Assembly: GCA_037178625.1 (NCBI GenBank)
Contig: CM074133.1
Location: 930,001-994,000 of the forward strand
DNA: 64,000 bases
Direction of reading: 5' to 3'
DNA from: Skeletonema tropicum
Lineage: Eukaryota; Bacillariophyta; Thalassiosirophyceae; Thalassiosirales; Thalassiosiraceae
Below, piece after piece: positions 33,952 to 45,485 of this stretch. The notes under the pieces are model-generated. The model made no database searches. It worked only from the letters and a program-made list of their open reading frames with translations, and was not told the origin of the DNA. The position numbers and the translations under genes were made by a program. Position 1 is the first letter of the stretch, and each line of letters begins with the position of its first letter.

Positions 33952-36900
33952 TCATTCTTCACCCTCGAACTGCTTCCTTGACAAGTCAATAAAGATTTGC
34001 TCCAAGTTCATTAAAGAAACAGAATAGAATTGAATCCCGAGATCCAATCTTTTTGTCTCAAGCATTCTAAAAGCCTCTGCTAATTGTGTAACGCTGTGGT
34101 TGTTTGTGCCCACATCTTGCTGGAAGCCGACTTTGAGTTTGAAATGTAGGGGAAGCGATTCGTAAACACTAGCATCCATGCCAATGTCTGCAAAGGCAGC
34201 GATTGCTTCCGACTCGGATTTGATGGCATCGGTAATGTTAGGCTGCAATGAAATCTCGACAAACAAACCTGTGCAATACAGCTCCTGGAGTCTACTCAAT
34301 TCACCAGTAGTCACCAGCTCCCCATCAATCATTATACCTATGCGGGTACCAAGCTGTTGGCACTCGTCCATGTAGTGTGAGCTCAACAATATTGTAGCGA
34401 CGTCGTAACCATTCCTAACGCTAGGCTTCAAAACCTCCCACACCAAGTGCCGGGCAGCAGGATCGAGCCCCGTCGTAGGTTCGTCAAGCATTGCTACCTT
34501 TGGATAGCCGATCATAGCCACAGCTAGACAAAGACGGCGCTTGTAGCCACCTGATAGCTCATTGGCTTCTTTTGTCCTGTGCTGTCCCAGCCCTAGTAGC
34601 TCGATAATTGCATTAATGTGCTCTTGAGTTGCATCAGCATCCCAATCGAGGCCCCGTATTGTTGCGTAGAACTTTACATGTTCGTCTACAGTTTTCTTCA
34701 GGAATAATGCATCGAACTGTGGGCAGAAAGAAACGCTGCCATCGCGATAAAGATGGTCAGTGTCTAAATCACTCTCAGAACAGACGACACCACCTAATGA
34801 AATCTCTCCATATTCAGGGGTGATCTGTGAGGCAAGAGCATTCATGATTGTGGATTTCCCAGCTCCGTTGGGGCCGAGCAAAGCGTAAATTTCATTTTCC
34901 CTCACACCGAAGCTAACTCCTTTAACCGCTGGCTTGATTACTCTCTCTTTCTTACTTCCCCAACTATCACCTTCTTTAGTCTTTTTATCAATGGCGAAAG
35001 CCTTGACTATATCTCGTGCGTTGATGCCTTCGTTGTCCTTGCGGCTGCGCTCTCGTTCCTCTACAACATCTGGACTATGACTGATGTCACGCGGAGTACC
35101 AAATTCAGCAACTTCATCATCGGTAAGCTTCGTCTTTGGCTCCCGCCTTGAAGTTAGTCTATACAAGAAGAACCACTCCATGCTTCCGACGATAAACATC
35201 ACCATGATTGTGCACCAAATGCGAGTATCAAACGCCCATACGTCTCCCCAAGACAACTTACTATCGTTGAATTCAGTGGAAACGAGAATCACACCACCCA
35301 AACCTCGTTGAAATGCAAAGAACGGGACAATGCACAGAATGTCACCAATGATTAGAATCACATCTTGAGCTGAAGGAACGGCTTGAAGGGCACTACTCCA
35401 TGCAATGTATGGCAGTGCAACAAACGTAAAATATACTCCAGGATACCAATTCGCTACTTCTTTGTACTCTCCTTTTATGAATCTCTTCGCAAGGATAAGA
35501 CCCACTGGAGTTGATGAATAAGCATACCCCAACATTACGAGTATCGTTCCAAGCCAGCGACCGCCATTGCCAAACAGGACTGTCTTCAGAGCGAGGCCAA
35601 GGATTATTGCTACAATGAAGAAAGGAGTGAATGTCGTGAAGAGCTTGTATCCAGTAACGCCCAAGTAAGTAGTCCACTCTGTGATACCGCCAACCCGAAA
35701 GAGTTCTACAATGTTATTACCTTTCAGGAGCAATACATCTAAAACTGAAAAGGCTAATCCAGCAAAGCCGAAGCTGAGCATCATCGGTAAAAACAGCAAG
35801 TCGAAACGAAATGGACTCTCTGTGATGTAAGGTAATTGCTGTACTGAAGTTGCAATGCCGTCGTTCAAAATGGAACTGTTCCCTAGCCACGTACTGTAAT
35901 TTGCAATTACTGAAGCACCAAACTGGAGGGCAAAGTAATCGACATTGGGCGCGTAAGAAAGCGTCAGATTTCCAAAGTGCCCACCTATCATTGGCAGCGA
36001 ACTGTCAAAGTAGTCAGCAAGATCCAAAGGTAGTGAGACAGGTTGTAGAGGAGATATTGATCTGTTTGGAAGACTTTCAACGCCAAAGAATTCCCCAGCA
36101 GTCCATGGCGTCGACACTGTTATCGGTAGATTGATTACTGTTTGGCCTTTGGAAGATATGGGAATCTGCGACACCACTACCAAGCCCACAATCATGTATA
36201 GCATTGGCAACGATATATTGAGAAATATGCTACCTTTCATTTTGAATGCATTTGTCCGCACGAAGTGTTCTACGAGGCGATACTTTCGTAGGTAAGAGAT
36301 TGGCGAGATTGTTGCTCGTCGTTCCCATATCCTTGCTTGCTGCTCTTCTTTGCCATGACCAAATTCAATGTCATCATTGGTTGAGGTATCAATATTATCA
36401 TGCTCGCTACCATCTACTTCAGAATTATCATCCTCAGCTTCTTCACGTCCCTGTTCGAAGTCTTCCTTTCCTGTTTCCAGGAACACGGCCTCGAGTGTTG
36501 TAAGATCAAGTGATATATCGGTTACTCCACTAGCCGATAAAGCAAGCAGTAGGTCAGGTATTTGCTTCTCAGCTCCAAAACTAAGACTCCATTGCTGCTC
36601 TCCTCTTTCATTTGAATTTAGTGCTGCACCTTCAACATGAATTTGGACGTCAAAGGGAGTTTCAGATTTGTATTTGAGTAGATAACCTGCTCCAGGAGTA
36701 CTGTGCTTTAAGAACAACGAAGTTCCGCAAGTCACTAATTTGCCATCTTTTAGTATACCTATTCGATCAGATAAGACATCTGCTTCATCTAGAAAATGTG
36801 TAGTCAGAATGATACTCCTTTGCTTCTTCGCGGCAATGATCATGTCCCATATAATGCGCCTATTATATGGGTCCAAACCTATGAGAGAAAGGGCAAAAGT

Positions 36901-38889
36901 ATCATACTATGTTAATGACATAATGCAGAAACTCATCAGTCCACACACTTCATCTCACTCACCTGCACTTGGTTCATCTAGCCACACAACCTCGGGGTCT
37001 CCCAGGAGCGCAATAGCGATTAGAACCTTGCGTTTCATTCCACCGGAGAAAGTACCGACTGGTTTGTCAGCATCTTCATCTGAGGTAAACTTGACATCTG
37101 ACAACCGACGATCTACCTCTTCAGACAAAGCCTGCTCAAGAGTTTGGCCTTCTTTGATCGGGAACCCTCCTTTCAGGCGGCCAAATAGTGCAAGAGTTTC
37201 GCGGCAAGTCAAAGCTGCTTGAAGAGATTCATTATGCTGAGGACAAACTCCTATCTTGGAACTAATCCGTTCATCCCCTGCAGATGATTCTCCGAGTCGA
37301 GCATCGCCATCCCTAAAGTGGTACGTCACTTCTCCGTGTTGAAGTGCAAGTTCTCCTGACAAGACTTCGATTGAGGTCGACTTGCCACAACCGTTATGTC
37401 CCAAATACCCAAATACTTCACCACGGCAAATTTCCAGGTCAAGACCTTTCAGCACATCCACAGGCTTTGCGGCCTTGTCACAATTAAATGGAGAAGGATA
37501 ATAGCTATGATGCAATCCTTTGACAGAGAGGACAACGTCTTGTCCTGGTGAGAGCGGTTCAAATTTGTCACCGACATCAGGCTGAAGAGAAAAGGCAATG
37601 TGCTGTGCCTTGTGCCCAACTGCTTTCCGCACCTTTGAGTATACGAGCATGAGAGCTACCCAAAACAGTATACCACAGATCTGAGCAATCATATTACTGA
37701 GAAGTCCACTTGAGACTACGTTGAGTCCTCGGTGAATGCCTGTGTTGAACCCGGTATAATCGTAGGTGATGTAGATACCAAAGTACTGCATCATCCCAAC
37801 AAATGGTAAGAGCACAGTCAGTACAGTTAATACCACATTTTGAGCGGAGTCAAGAGCCAAAACTGCCGATCCAATACCCATGGATAGAAAGCCGATGAGC
37901 CAGATGACAACGGACGACGTTTCCTCCGAGCTCACAAATTGCATCATCATAATTAGCATTGCGTAAAGCTGGACCATCCCGAGGTAATTTGATACGAAGA
38001 TGAGACCCCCATTCGACATAGGCATTAGTCTGAAGTAGATGCAAACCACTGTCAACAGACCAGCCAAGACAACCCCAGTCAATGCGTAGTACATAAGCCA
38101 TTGTAAAAGATATGTTCGCATCTTGACGCCGACAAGTAAATAAGACTTTAAAATCCCATTCAATTTTTCGTTGACAATCGCCCCAGCAGCAAAGAGGGAA
38201 CAAATGACTGCCGCTAAAACGTACATAATGGCGGGTACTAGCATCACAGCTAACACTGGTTGGACGGTATCTTTCGTGACAAGCTCCGGCGTGCGTTGAA
38301 TTTTTACAGCAGGATAGATTTCATCTACCCCTGAAACATTGAGCAGTGCAGAATTGATGGCATATTGGGCTCCGGACAAAGCCATTTGTGTGGGGTACGC
38401 GGATTCTTTACCTCCGTAGTAAAGTGTGTATTCATTGACAGTGCTGAGAGATACACAAATTTCGTTGGATGCAAAATCGTCAATGCTCCCCTCACATTGA
38501 GCCATGATTTCTTCGGAGGTAGTTTCGTTCATCATCGTAATATTGATTGAGTTTTGTGACAAAACTTCAGCCACCTCCTCCAAGTAGCGTTTATTGAATG
38601 CCCCCATCTTAATATTCGCAGGATACGTCCAATTCTCTCCATTAAATAAACGATATTCCCCTGCGATGTAGGAGCTCCCATCGTCTCCCTGATAGCCAAG
38701 AAAAAAGCCGATGGTGTAGAGCATCAGCAGGAAGGGTTGGAGTAGGATTTTGAGCGCCCACAGACGAGGCTTCTTGCGATCTTTCGTGAGAGATAATGAC
38801 ATTAATGTCTTTGCGTGGCTCCAATCCGATGGAATGGGCGCTATATTATTTGCCTTTTGACCGGTCGTATGACCGCTGTTGGTCTTCAT
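33952..38889 (-). CDS. Full-size ABCA-type ABC transporter, two exons
   Basis: Minus strand. Exons 38889-36963 and 36878-33952; the 84-bp intron 36879-36962 (GTGAGT...TCATAG) splits the D-loop codon (SAG|LDP); 1617 aa. The order is membrane domain 1, NBD1, membrane domain 2, NBD2. The first helix is near residue 45, followed by a large extracytosolic loop and a cluster of helices. NBD1 has Walker A GHNGCGKST (about 494), signature FSGGMKRK and Walker B VVWLDEPSAG. NBD2 has GPNGAGKST (about 1309), signature LSGGYKRRL and AMLDEPTTGLDP. The large loop after helix 1 in each half is the ABCA hallmark. Members move lipids or sterols across membranes. All ATPase motifs look intact. Confidence 0.9.
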
Positions 38890-39613
38890 GTTGAATATAT
38901 TATGTGATAGTAGTAAGTGCCAAGATTGAGTGAATTGATTTTATGAGTACTGGCCGCTGCTTTGAACGATTCTTTGGTTCATTCATCGATTACTTCTCTT
39001 GTTCACGACTGAGTTCTCCCATGTTCGATGTTGTTCTTGCAACAACTATTAATTCCAAGGGAAAGTTCGTTGAGTGGATTTCTTTGCTGATTACTTGACT
39101 GAGATTTCACCGCTCACCATCTTTTGTTCGACATGGTTTGCTTGTACTTTGATTAAGTAGTATATGATGAGGAGTAGCTGTAGCTGCAGGCTGCAGTTTC
39201 GTCTCCTCTCTTGGAGATAAAATTTTGGTCACGACTCTAAAAACTATGGTTACACAACATCATGGTTACCCACTGCCGTTCACATGACGGAGCTAGCTAA
39301 CACATTGCTGCCCGCCAGTAACTTCTGTACCACTGAATCCTTTGACACTTCCTCCTGCAAAGCGTGAAGGTGCTTGATAAAGAATAAAGATGTATATATT
39401 GGGTAAGTATTGTACCAAGCCAAGCAACAAGCAAGGTTTGTTCGTGAATGTATGGTAGGTGGTCGAAGTAAGTTGATGTTGAATGGCGGTTGAAGTTGAA
39501 TTATTTTATGTCAGTACGATAAAAATATCTTATATCTTTCACATCTGTTACTCAGAGTGACACATCCACTATGTACACAAAGACTTTTTCAAAGAGAACG
39601 AAGAGTGAATATG
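38890..39613. other. Intergenic, upstream of the ABC transporter
   Basis: AT-rich, no gene seen; presumably holds the ABC transporter promoter. Ends at the TA target site of the first transposon of the stack. Confidence 0.5.
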
Positions 39614-39615
39614 TA

Positions 39616-40996
39616 CCGTCTTTACCTTAGATCGTGTCCGGATTTTTCTATTGTCCGCACTGTTTTTCCAGGGGTAAGGACGTGTCCGCATCCTTTTTCG
39701 CGGTAGTGTCCGCCCTCAACCGGACACTTTCTAGCACATTTTGCTGCGCTTTGGCAGATCCAACACACCGACCATGAGACCTGAGAATTCTTGTCCCAAA
39801 AAAAAACATTTTTGCCCCGGATCCAAAAACTCAAAAAATCACAGAACACGATGACGCTATCGATGCATTGACAATACCTCTAACACCGTCGCAAAACCAT
39901 CTATAGACTCATAAGCATAGATCCTAGACCTATTTTCAACACTGATTCGAATGGTGTTGTCCGTGACTAGCGATATCCAACGTGTATTGACGTATCGACC
40001 CTTACATCAGCGGCACTTTTTCACCCTCCAAACCGACATATCGATTTGTAACCGTCGATACAGAGCGATATCACTGCAAATAACACCATGGTGTGTTACC
40101 TAGTAGGGGGCGGTGATTGGAGGATATTTAATGACACTGCACTCGTGGTCTAACATAATATAGGCCAAGAGAGGTTCAATTAAATCTCCCATTAGACTCT
40201 GCAATCTCAGGGGTCAACAATGTTCATTCATTCCAGTAAATCAAATAAGTGGCGGAGAAACATTACCCTGATATGTTCCTTTGGTCATGCACCTCATTAA
40301 ATGTCTACTCTAGAGATGATAAACAATTTACATTACATGTGCTTCCCAGCAATTATTACTTAATCAATCAAGTAAGAGTTGCTCTACGGAAATCCAGTAA
40401 TAAAGAAAGATGTTGTAGCTGCCAATTCGATTACCACCAGATCATGTTTAGTGCACCTCTTTCCGTCATTCGACTGCTTGGTTTTGGGTTGCGTTCATTT
40501 CCTCCAGTCGTACAAGTCGTTACAATTGTATGATCGTAGGAATAATTGCACACCAACACGTCCATCTCCACTTGTATCTTAAGCTTATACACCCCTAACA
40601 GGATCATTGATTGTTTTGTTTTCGCAGAATTCATATAAAAGCTTTCCTCACAATCTCTCTTCCAATTCACAAGACTCGGGCAGCCTCGCCCATATTACCC
40701 AGCACGGATATTATTACCACAACGAAGTATTAGCACCATCTTGAAGATGTGGAAAATGGGAACGAAGACGACTTTGAAATGATAGATAGTGCATTTGGCA
40801 TCATTGACGACGAGGACGAAGGCAATGCGCAGTTGGATTAGATTAATTTAAGTATTTGTTGTTAGACGTTTACTAAGAAACGCTTGAAAGTGTCCGGATT
40901 CTAGAATGTGTCCGTGCATCCACGCAGGGGGGGGTGAACATGTCCGGACTGCAATAGTGGGGTTATGTACACGGACACGATCTAAGGTATAGACGG
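39616..40996. mobile_element. TA-flanked DNA transposon remnant 1 (1.38 kb)
   Basis: Terminal inverted repeats: left CCGTCTTTACCTTAGATCGT then GTCCG from 39616; right, read inverted, CCGTCTATACCTTAGATCGT then GTCCG ending at 40996; one mismatch over about 25 bp. Flanking TA dinucleotides at 39614-39615 and 40997-40998 fit a TA target duplication. The subterminal word GTCCG/CGGAC recurs at both ends. Only an end fragment of a coding region is left inside, so this is an internally deleted copy. Confidence 0.8.
40739..40841 (+). pseudogene. C-terminal scrap of a transposon-encoded acidic protein
   Basis: An open stretch reads ENGNEDDFEMIDSAFGIIDD and then EDEGNAQLD to a TAG at 40839-40841, inside transposon 1. 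The acidic ending resembles the acidic ends of the accessory genes in the neighbouring elements (DSEEE, DDDEDD), so it may be the last exon of that kind of gene. Too short to identify. Confidence 0.4.
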
Positions 40997-41296
40997 TACT
41001 ACAATTTCGGGATCATTTGATTTTTACCCCCCCCCCTTAAGAAATATACCTAGGTAAAAAATATAGTTGAAAATCAACTAGTAAAAATACCTAGGTAAAA
41101 AATATAGTTGCTTCTTCGTAGGAATTCAGTGTAAAAAAGTCCGCCAAGGGTGAAAAATCATCATTTCTCATCCGTTATCAGTGCACACAATGATGAAAAC
41201 AGCACATGGTACGTCCCGTCCCTTCCTCTCCATCACTACAGTAGCTAAGACGCCTGACACCAATCAGTCAAGGAGCAAGACCACAAAGAGAAGAAG

Positions 41297-43210
41297 ATGC
41301 AGCAATCCAGAAACCCCGCGGAGAACCTCCAAAGGCTTCGTGCACAGAGAGGAAATGATTCCTCCCTACCCAACATCATCCCGGATGAGGTGCGCATTAC
41401 AGTTCTGAGATCTTCACCGAGATCTTCGCCTTGGTCACTAGTGGAGAAGAAGAATATCGTCATAGAAGTCGTCGAATTATCTAAGCAGATCAAGAGGAAC
41501 ATTGGTGACATCGACATTGCCAATCGCACCGACATGTTGACGATATTCAACGAAATTTTGAAGCAATACAGCTCCAAAAAAAATCAGGGACATGAAAAAT
41601 GATGGTCATTCCAATCTTTTGGTGCAGATTTTGAACACAGCCGACACAATCCTCCACCACAAACGACACAAGCGACTTCAATCCATGGGGCATCGTACAC
41701 GGCGGGCGGCGTTGCAATCAGAAGATGATATGCTCCGTTCGAATGAAGATAAACTTTACAAAAAATGTGTTGATTTTCTAAAGAAGGTAGATGTGGCCGC
41801 CAGGGAGAAGATTGAAGCAGAAGAAAATGGGTCGAACAAGCTGCTCAAAGGGTTCGCCCTTGAACAAGGCATGGTTGGGCGTAGATTTGATTCGTCACGT
41901 CAACCACAGGACCCTGCGCATCATATGTGTCCGTGGTGTAATCACAACAGTGTAATTACAGTAAAGGAAGATGATAACGCCACGGCAGTCAACGAGAAGA
42001 AAATGAGGGAATACAATCAACTGATTGAAATCTGGAATGCTTACAACATAAGCAAGGAAGAGGCTGTAAACCTGGTACTCCGCTTCCGGATTTTCCATGT
42101 AATCCGTTCAATGGTAACAAGCCCATGAAACGTGCACCCTCGCAGCCCAACAAGAGCACGTTGGTGAACCCACGCCTTTTGTGTACCTGTGTCACTTCGC
42201 GCTGCATGATGGAAGGGACGGATGATGGCAGTACCCTGATTTATGGTGATAACGAGACTGGTCTCGTTTTGACTTTTTGTCTGGTCTCGTTACCAAGGCC
42301 ACCTCGAGACACTAGTCTCGTTATTGAAAAATGGTCTCGTTATCAAGAAGAGATCTCGTTTCTCCTAAAAACAACCCTACAAACAGCACGTATTTACACG
42401 TGCACTAGTCTCGTTTTCACCTGTTGATGGACTTGTCTCGTTATCAAAACAAGACTCGATCACTGGTCTCGTTTTCTGGAAGTGGTCTCGTTATCACCAT
42501 AAATCAGGGTACATGTCCATTGAGGTGCTGCAAGATCGGAGAGGGGGGTGGTACCGAAAGATATGATTGGAAGCTTGAAGGGAACTTGAACGTGTGTCAA
42601 TGCCCAGTGTGCAAATGTTCATGTAACAAACTATTTTACATTGCCGACTTCCAACGGATCGGGACAGCTCTGTCTCTGAAGGCTGGTCAGCCCGATGCAG
42701 CACCAAGTGAACAACAGGTCTCTCAATTTATTTCACAATCACTCTTTGCAGGTCAACAAGCTTTGAGTGACGCTTACGCTGCTTCGGATAAGAATGGGTG
42801 GGATTTTGATACAGATCCACACTGTCAAAGTGACATCTTCTACGCCGGTACTGCAGAACATGTTGTTAGGCAGAGTGGTAATGAAGTCAGCAGCAGAGAG
42901 GAGCGCAGACCGCAACGAAGTCGCACAGCGTATGCTCAACAGATTACTCTCGAAGAACTCAAGTAATATGCATAACGACAAAGACAGCAGCATTCTGACG
43001 ACTCCTCAAAAGCTTCAGAGAATTGATGCAAAGCAACGCAAACGGAAGTTGATGGTGGAGGAGAAAGGTGGGAGATACGTTGTGGGTTCGATGCGTGATC
43101 TAATTGCCGATGGTGAACCGACATTGAGCCAGGGTGGCCCTGACCTCACCCCCAACACAATGATGGCGAGATTTGACCGTGCGCATGCGTCTGATTCTGA
43201 GGAAGAATGA
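41297..43210 (+). pseudogene. Transposon-borne accessory gene with Cys-rich (zinc-type) motifs, interrupted by a MITE
   Basis: The first possible ATG is at 41297. Frames run 41297-41591, 41592-42110, 42111-42233, then 42510-42900 and 42900-43210. The switches fit an extra A in an A8 run (41577-41584), one missing base near 42103 and another indel near 42900. Cysteine motifs CPWCNH, CPLRCCK and VCQCPVCKCSC suggest one or more zinc-binding knuckles. The C-terminus is basic and then acidic (KQRKRKLMVEEKGGRYVVG, ending SDSEEE). I recognise no family. Its constant partner is the convergent transposase, so a role in transposition is inferred. Confidence 0.6.
42234..42509. mobile_element. 276-bp nested MITE with GTCTCGTT subterminal repeats
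   Basis: Ends are inverted repeats of about 25 bp (CCCTGATTTATGGTGATAAC then GAGAC at 42234; the complement ends at 42509), with TA on both sides (42232-42233 and 42510-42511). Inside, GTCTCGTT or its complement recurs about ten times, with TATC or TTTT often following. Removing the element plus one TA joins the host frame as GST|CPLRCCK, so the insertion is in a coding exon and came after that gene was functional or nearly so. Confidence 0.92.
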
Positions 43211-43274
43211 GACTGAAGAATATGAATAGGTAACATATATATTTACTAACTGATTGAATTACATGGAAAGTCTT

Positions 43275-44224
43275 CTAATTATTGATAAATCCGCAGTTTA
43301 CAAAGTATGGTTCAAAGGAAGGGATAGATGCAATTGCAAGAAGCAATTCGTTGAGAACAGATGTCCCGTCAGTGATTGCATCCATGCGAATTCTCAGTAT
43401 ACCTTGAATTGTATTGAACACATACTCAATAGGTCCGTCGACCGGATAGTATGGAGCACGAAACACGATCATATGCCCTGCAGCATAGATAAGAGCAACC
43501 ATCTGTACATTATGATGAGAACTGTAACTAATGTTTGACAGAACAGTAGAGCAGACACGCACACACAAATAATCTGTTTCACCCTCCTCCCGACATAAGC
43601 CTTCCCCATGTTGCGATCAGCCGACTGTACTTCTACACCGCACTCGTCAAGATCAATTATATCCTGTCGTCTAATGTCTGCTATCCCATACGGATATGGC
43701 AGATTCCAATACGCCCAAGCTTGTGCTTGTTGACAGGAAGTAGGGCCTGGTACGCAGTGGTGCTCCCCTTTTTACGGGTGAGCCCAATCCACTTTTCTGT
43801 TTCTGATATTTGTGAGGGTGAGTAAAACCGAAATGTCATGCTGCCGTAATTGGCTCGGTATAAAAAAGGCATTGATCTCGGCTGCTGTTGCTTTGGGGAA
43901 TGTAATCCGATAGAGTGCTAGGAGGAGAAGATCATGACCACGGAGCACAGTCGCACGTTTGTTACCAGTACGTCTACATGGTCGGATATGCCCTTCGTTA
44001 TTTTGCAGAGCTACATGCCTTCTCTCCGTTGAAGCCGACGGAAATAAATGCAACGCACGCAGTTGATCAAAGATAGGATGATTTGACATGCCTGCAGCGT
44101 TCACGGCAACAACGAGATTACGCATCTCCTGTGAGTAACCATCGCCTCGACCGCCGGCCGAAGGATGGGGGGCAGCTCTCTTCCTCGTCTGTAGGGGTGG
44201 TCGATGCTCTATGTCATGTGGCAT
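43275..44224 (-). pseudogene. Tc1/IS630-like DDE transposase, decayed
   Basis: Minus strand, probable ATG at 44224. The N-terminal part (ATVLRGHDLLLLALYRI, then TAAEINAF) precedes a frame change at a T6 run. It continues YRANYGSMTFRFYSPSQISE (HTH region) and then, after a further one-base loss, YWNLPYPYGIADIRRQ and DIIDLDECGVEVQSADRNMG with the first catalytic Asp. The last part has HHNVQMVALIYAAGH and FRAPYYPVDGPIEYVFNT with the catalytic Glu (PIE), to a TAG at 43275. Between GRRVKQ and the HHN block only about 15 codons remain, whereas the family has roughly 60-80 including the second catalytic Asp (DN), so the active site is incomplete. Confidence 0.75.
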
Positions 44225-44474
44225 CGTTGCAATTACGTACTGCGTTGTGGCTATGGTGCTGTTTTCATCATTGTCATTGTGTGCAATGAATAACGGATGA
44301 GAAATGATGATTTTCACCCTTGGCGGACTTTTTTACACTGAATTCCTACGAAGAAGCAACTATATTTTTTACCTAGGTATTTTTACTAGTTGATTTTCAA
44401 CTATATTTTTTACCTAGGTATATTTCTTAAAGGGGGGGGTAAAAATCAAATGATCCCGAAATTGTAGTAATGTA

Positions 44475-45252
44475 GGCCTGGGGAAAATACAATCTTGTAT
44501 TTCGGGCATCTGGAGATTTGAGAAATACAAGAAATACAAAATAAATACAAAATCGCTAAAGAAGTTTAGCGATTTTGTATTGGTTCCTACGTACAAGGCG
44601 TAGAAAATGATACAAAAAGAAAGTTGCCACGATGCTGGAGGAGATGATTCAAATGGAACAAATGGATACAAACATTAGCTTATCTTATTAAGAGTAATTA
44701 AAGTACAACAAATCAATCATTCTTTTATTCACACTTTCCATCAGACGAAGCTCGAGTGTCTCTTGAAGCCCACTCTCGCCAATTGTTTTGATGATAAACT
44801 TGACTTGGCTGAAGACTCATGCGCTTGTGATTGGGATGTCCACCACAAAACGAGCTACTAGAGACAAGTAGGGAAAATTCTTGTGGTAATAACGCCACTG
44901 TCATCGCACTGCTTCCATTCCAATATGCATAAAATATAAAATCCTCATAAGTTACATAGTTCTCAGTCAGGAAGTCTTGTATGCTGGCATCTGCATCTTT
45001 GTATGCTTTCTCCTTTTCAGCATCATCATTCTTCGCTTTTTCCAACGCAGTGTCCAGCGCTTCATTGGAGGGAACAGTCATCGCAGTATTACCAGATTGT
45101 CGGCTTCCCGCACGACGAGCGAGGTTTAAGGGCTGTGGAAGGGATGATGACTCGTGACTAAACATACCACAGACAACGTGGGAATACGTGAGCAGTCACG
45201 AATATATTTTTTTGTATTTTGGCCATATCCATTTTGTATTTTTCCCCAGGCC
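44475..45252. mobile_element. TA-flanked element 3 (778 bp) carrying one small ORF
   Basis: Inverted ends: left GGCCTGGGGAAAATACAA, right inverted GGCCTGGGGAAAAATACAA, flanked by TA at 44473-44474 and 45253-45254. The subterminal word AATACAA/TTGTATT is repeated. A perfect hairpin AAAATCGCTAAA/TTTAGCGATTTT lies at about 44551-44578. No transposase is present, so the element is non-autonomous. Confidence 0.85.
44725..45165 (-). CDS. Small ORF within transposon 3, unknown function
   Basis: 146 aa, ATG at 45165-45163, TAA at 44725-44727. N-terminal Ser/Arg-rich start, a charged helical stretch (DTALEKAKNDDAEKEKAY), then YVTYEDFIFYAYWNGSSA and a basic end. No family recognised. It fills over half the element; whether it is captured host sequence or a transposon protein cannot be told. 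It may simply be a non-coding open frame. Confidence 0.35.
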   Translation of the reverse strand: MFSHESSSLPQPLNLARRAGSRQSGNTAMTVPSNEALDTALEKAKNDDAEKEKAYKDADASIQDFLTENYVTYEDFIFYAYWNGSSAMTVALLPQEFSLLVSSSSFCGGHPNHKRMSLQPSQVYHQNNWREWASRDTRASSDGKCE

Positions 45253-45485
45253 TAGAATACTACGAGTTCCGTAACAATTGAAAAAAATCTTTTTTGCCAC
45301 TTCCTGGAGACTTCCTGGAAAGTTCCTTGGGCTTCTACAGAGGAGCTACTATGAAGCTACGTAGGAATTAAAATGCGAATTTGATGTCACCACCTGTCAC
45401 CACCCACCTACACCATGGGACGTTACATCTACTCTCTCTCTAGAGTGTTTGGTATTGTCTGTAGTAGTAGCGGCGTGAGGTAGGG

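Larger units (their letters stand above)
40999..44467. mobile_element. TA-flanked Tc1/IS630-like transposon 2, two convergent genes, 3.47 kb
   Basis: Long terminal inverted repeats of about 200 bp: left 40999-41200 beginning CTACAATTTCGGGATCATTT, right 44264-44467 as its complement, differing by a handful of bases. Internal words such as TACCTAGGTAAAAAATATAG are present twice in each arm. TA flanks both ends (40997-40998 and 44468-44469). Inside are a plus-strand accessory gene and a convergent minus-strand DDE transposase, both decayed, and a nested 276-bp element. Confidence 0.9.
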
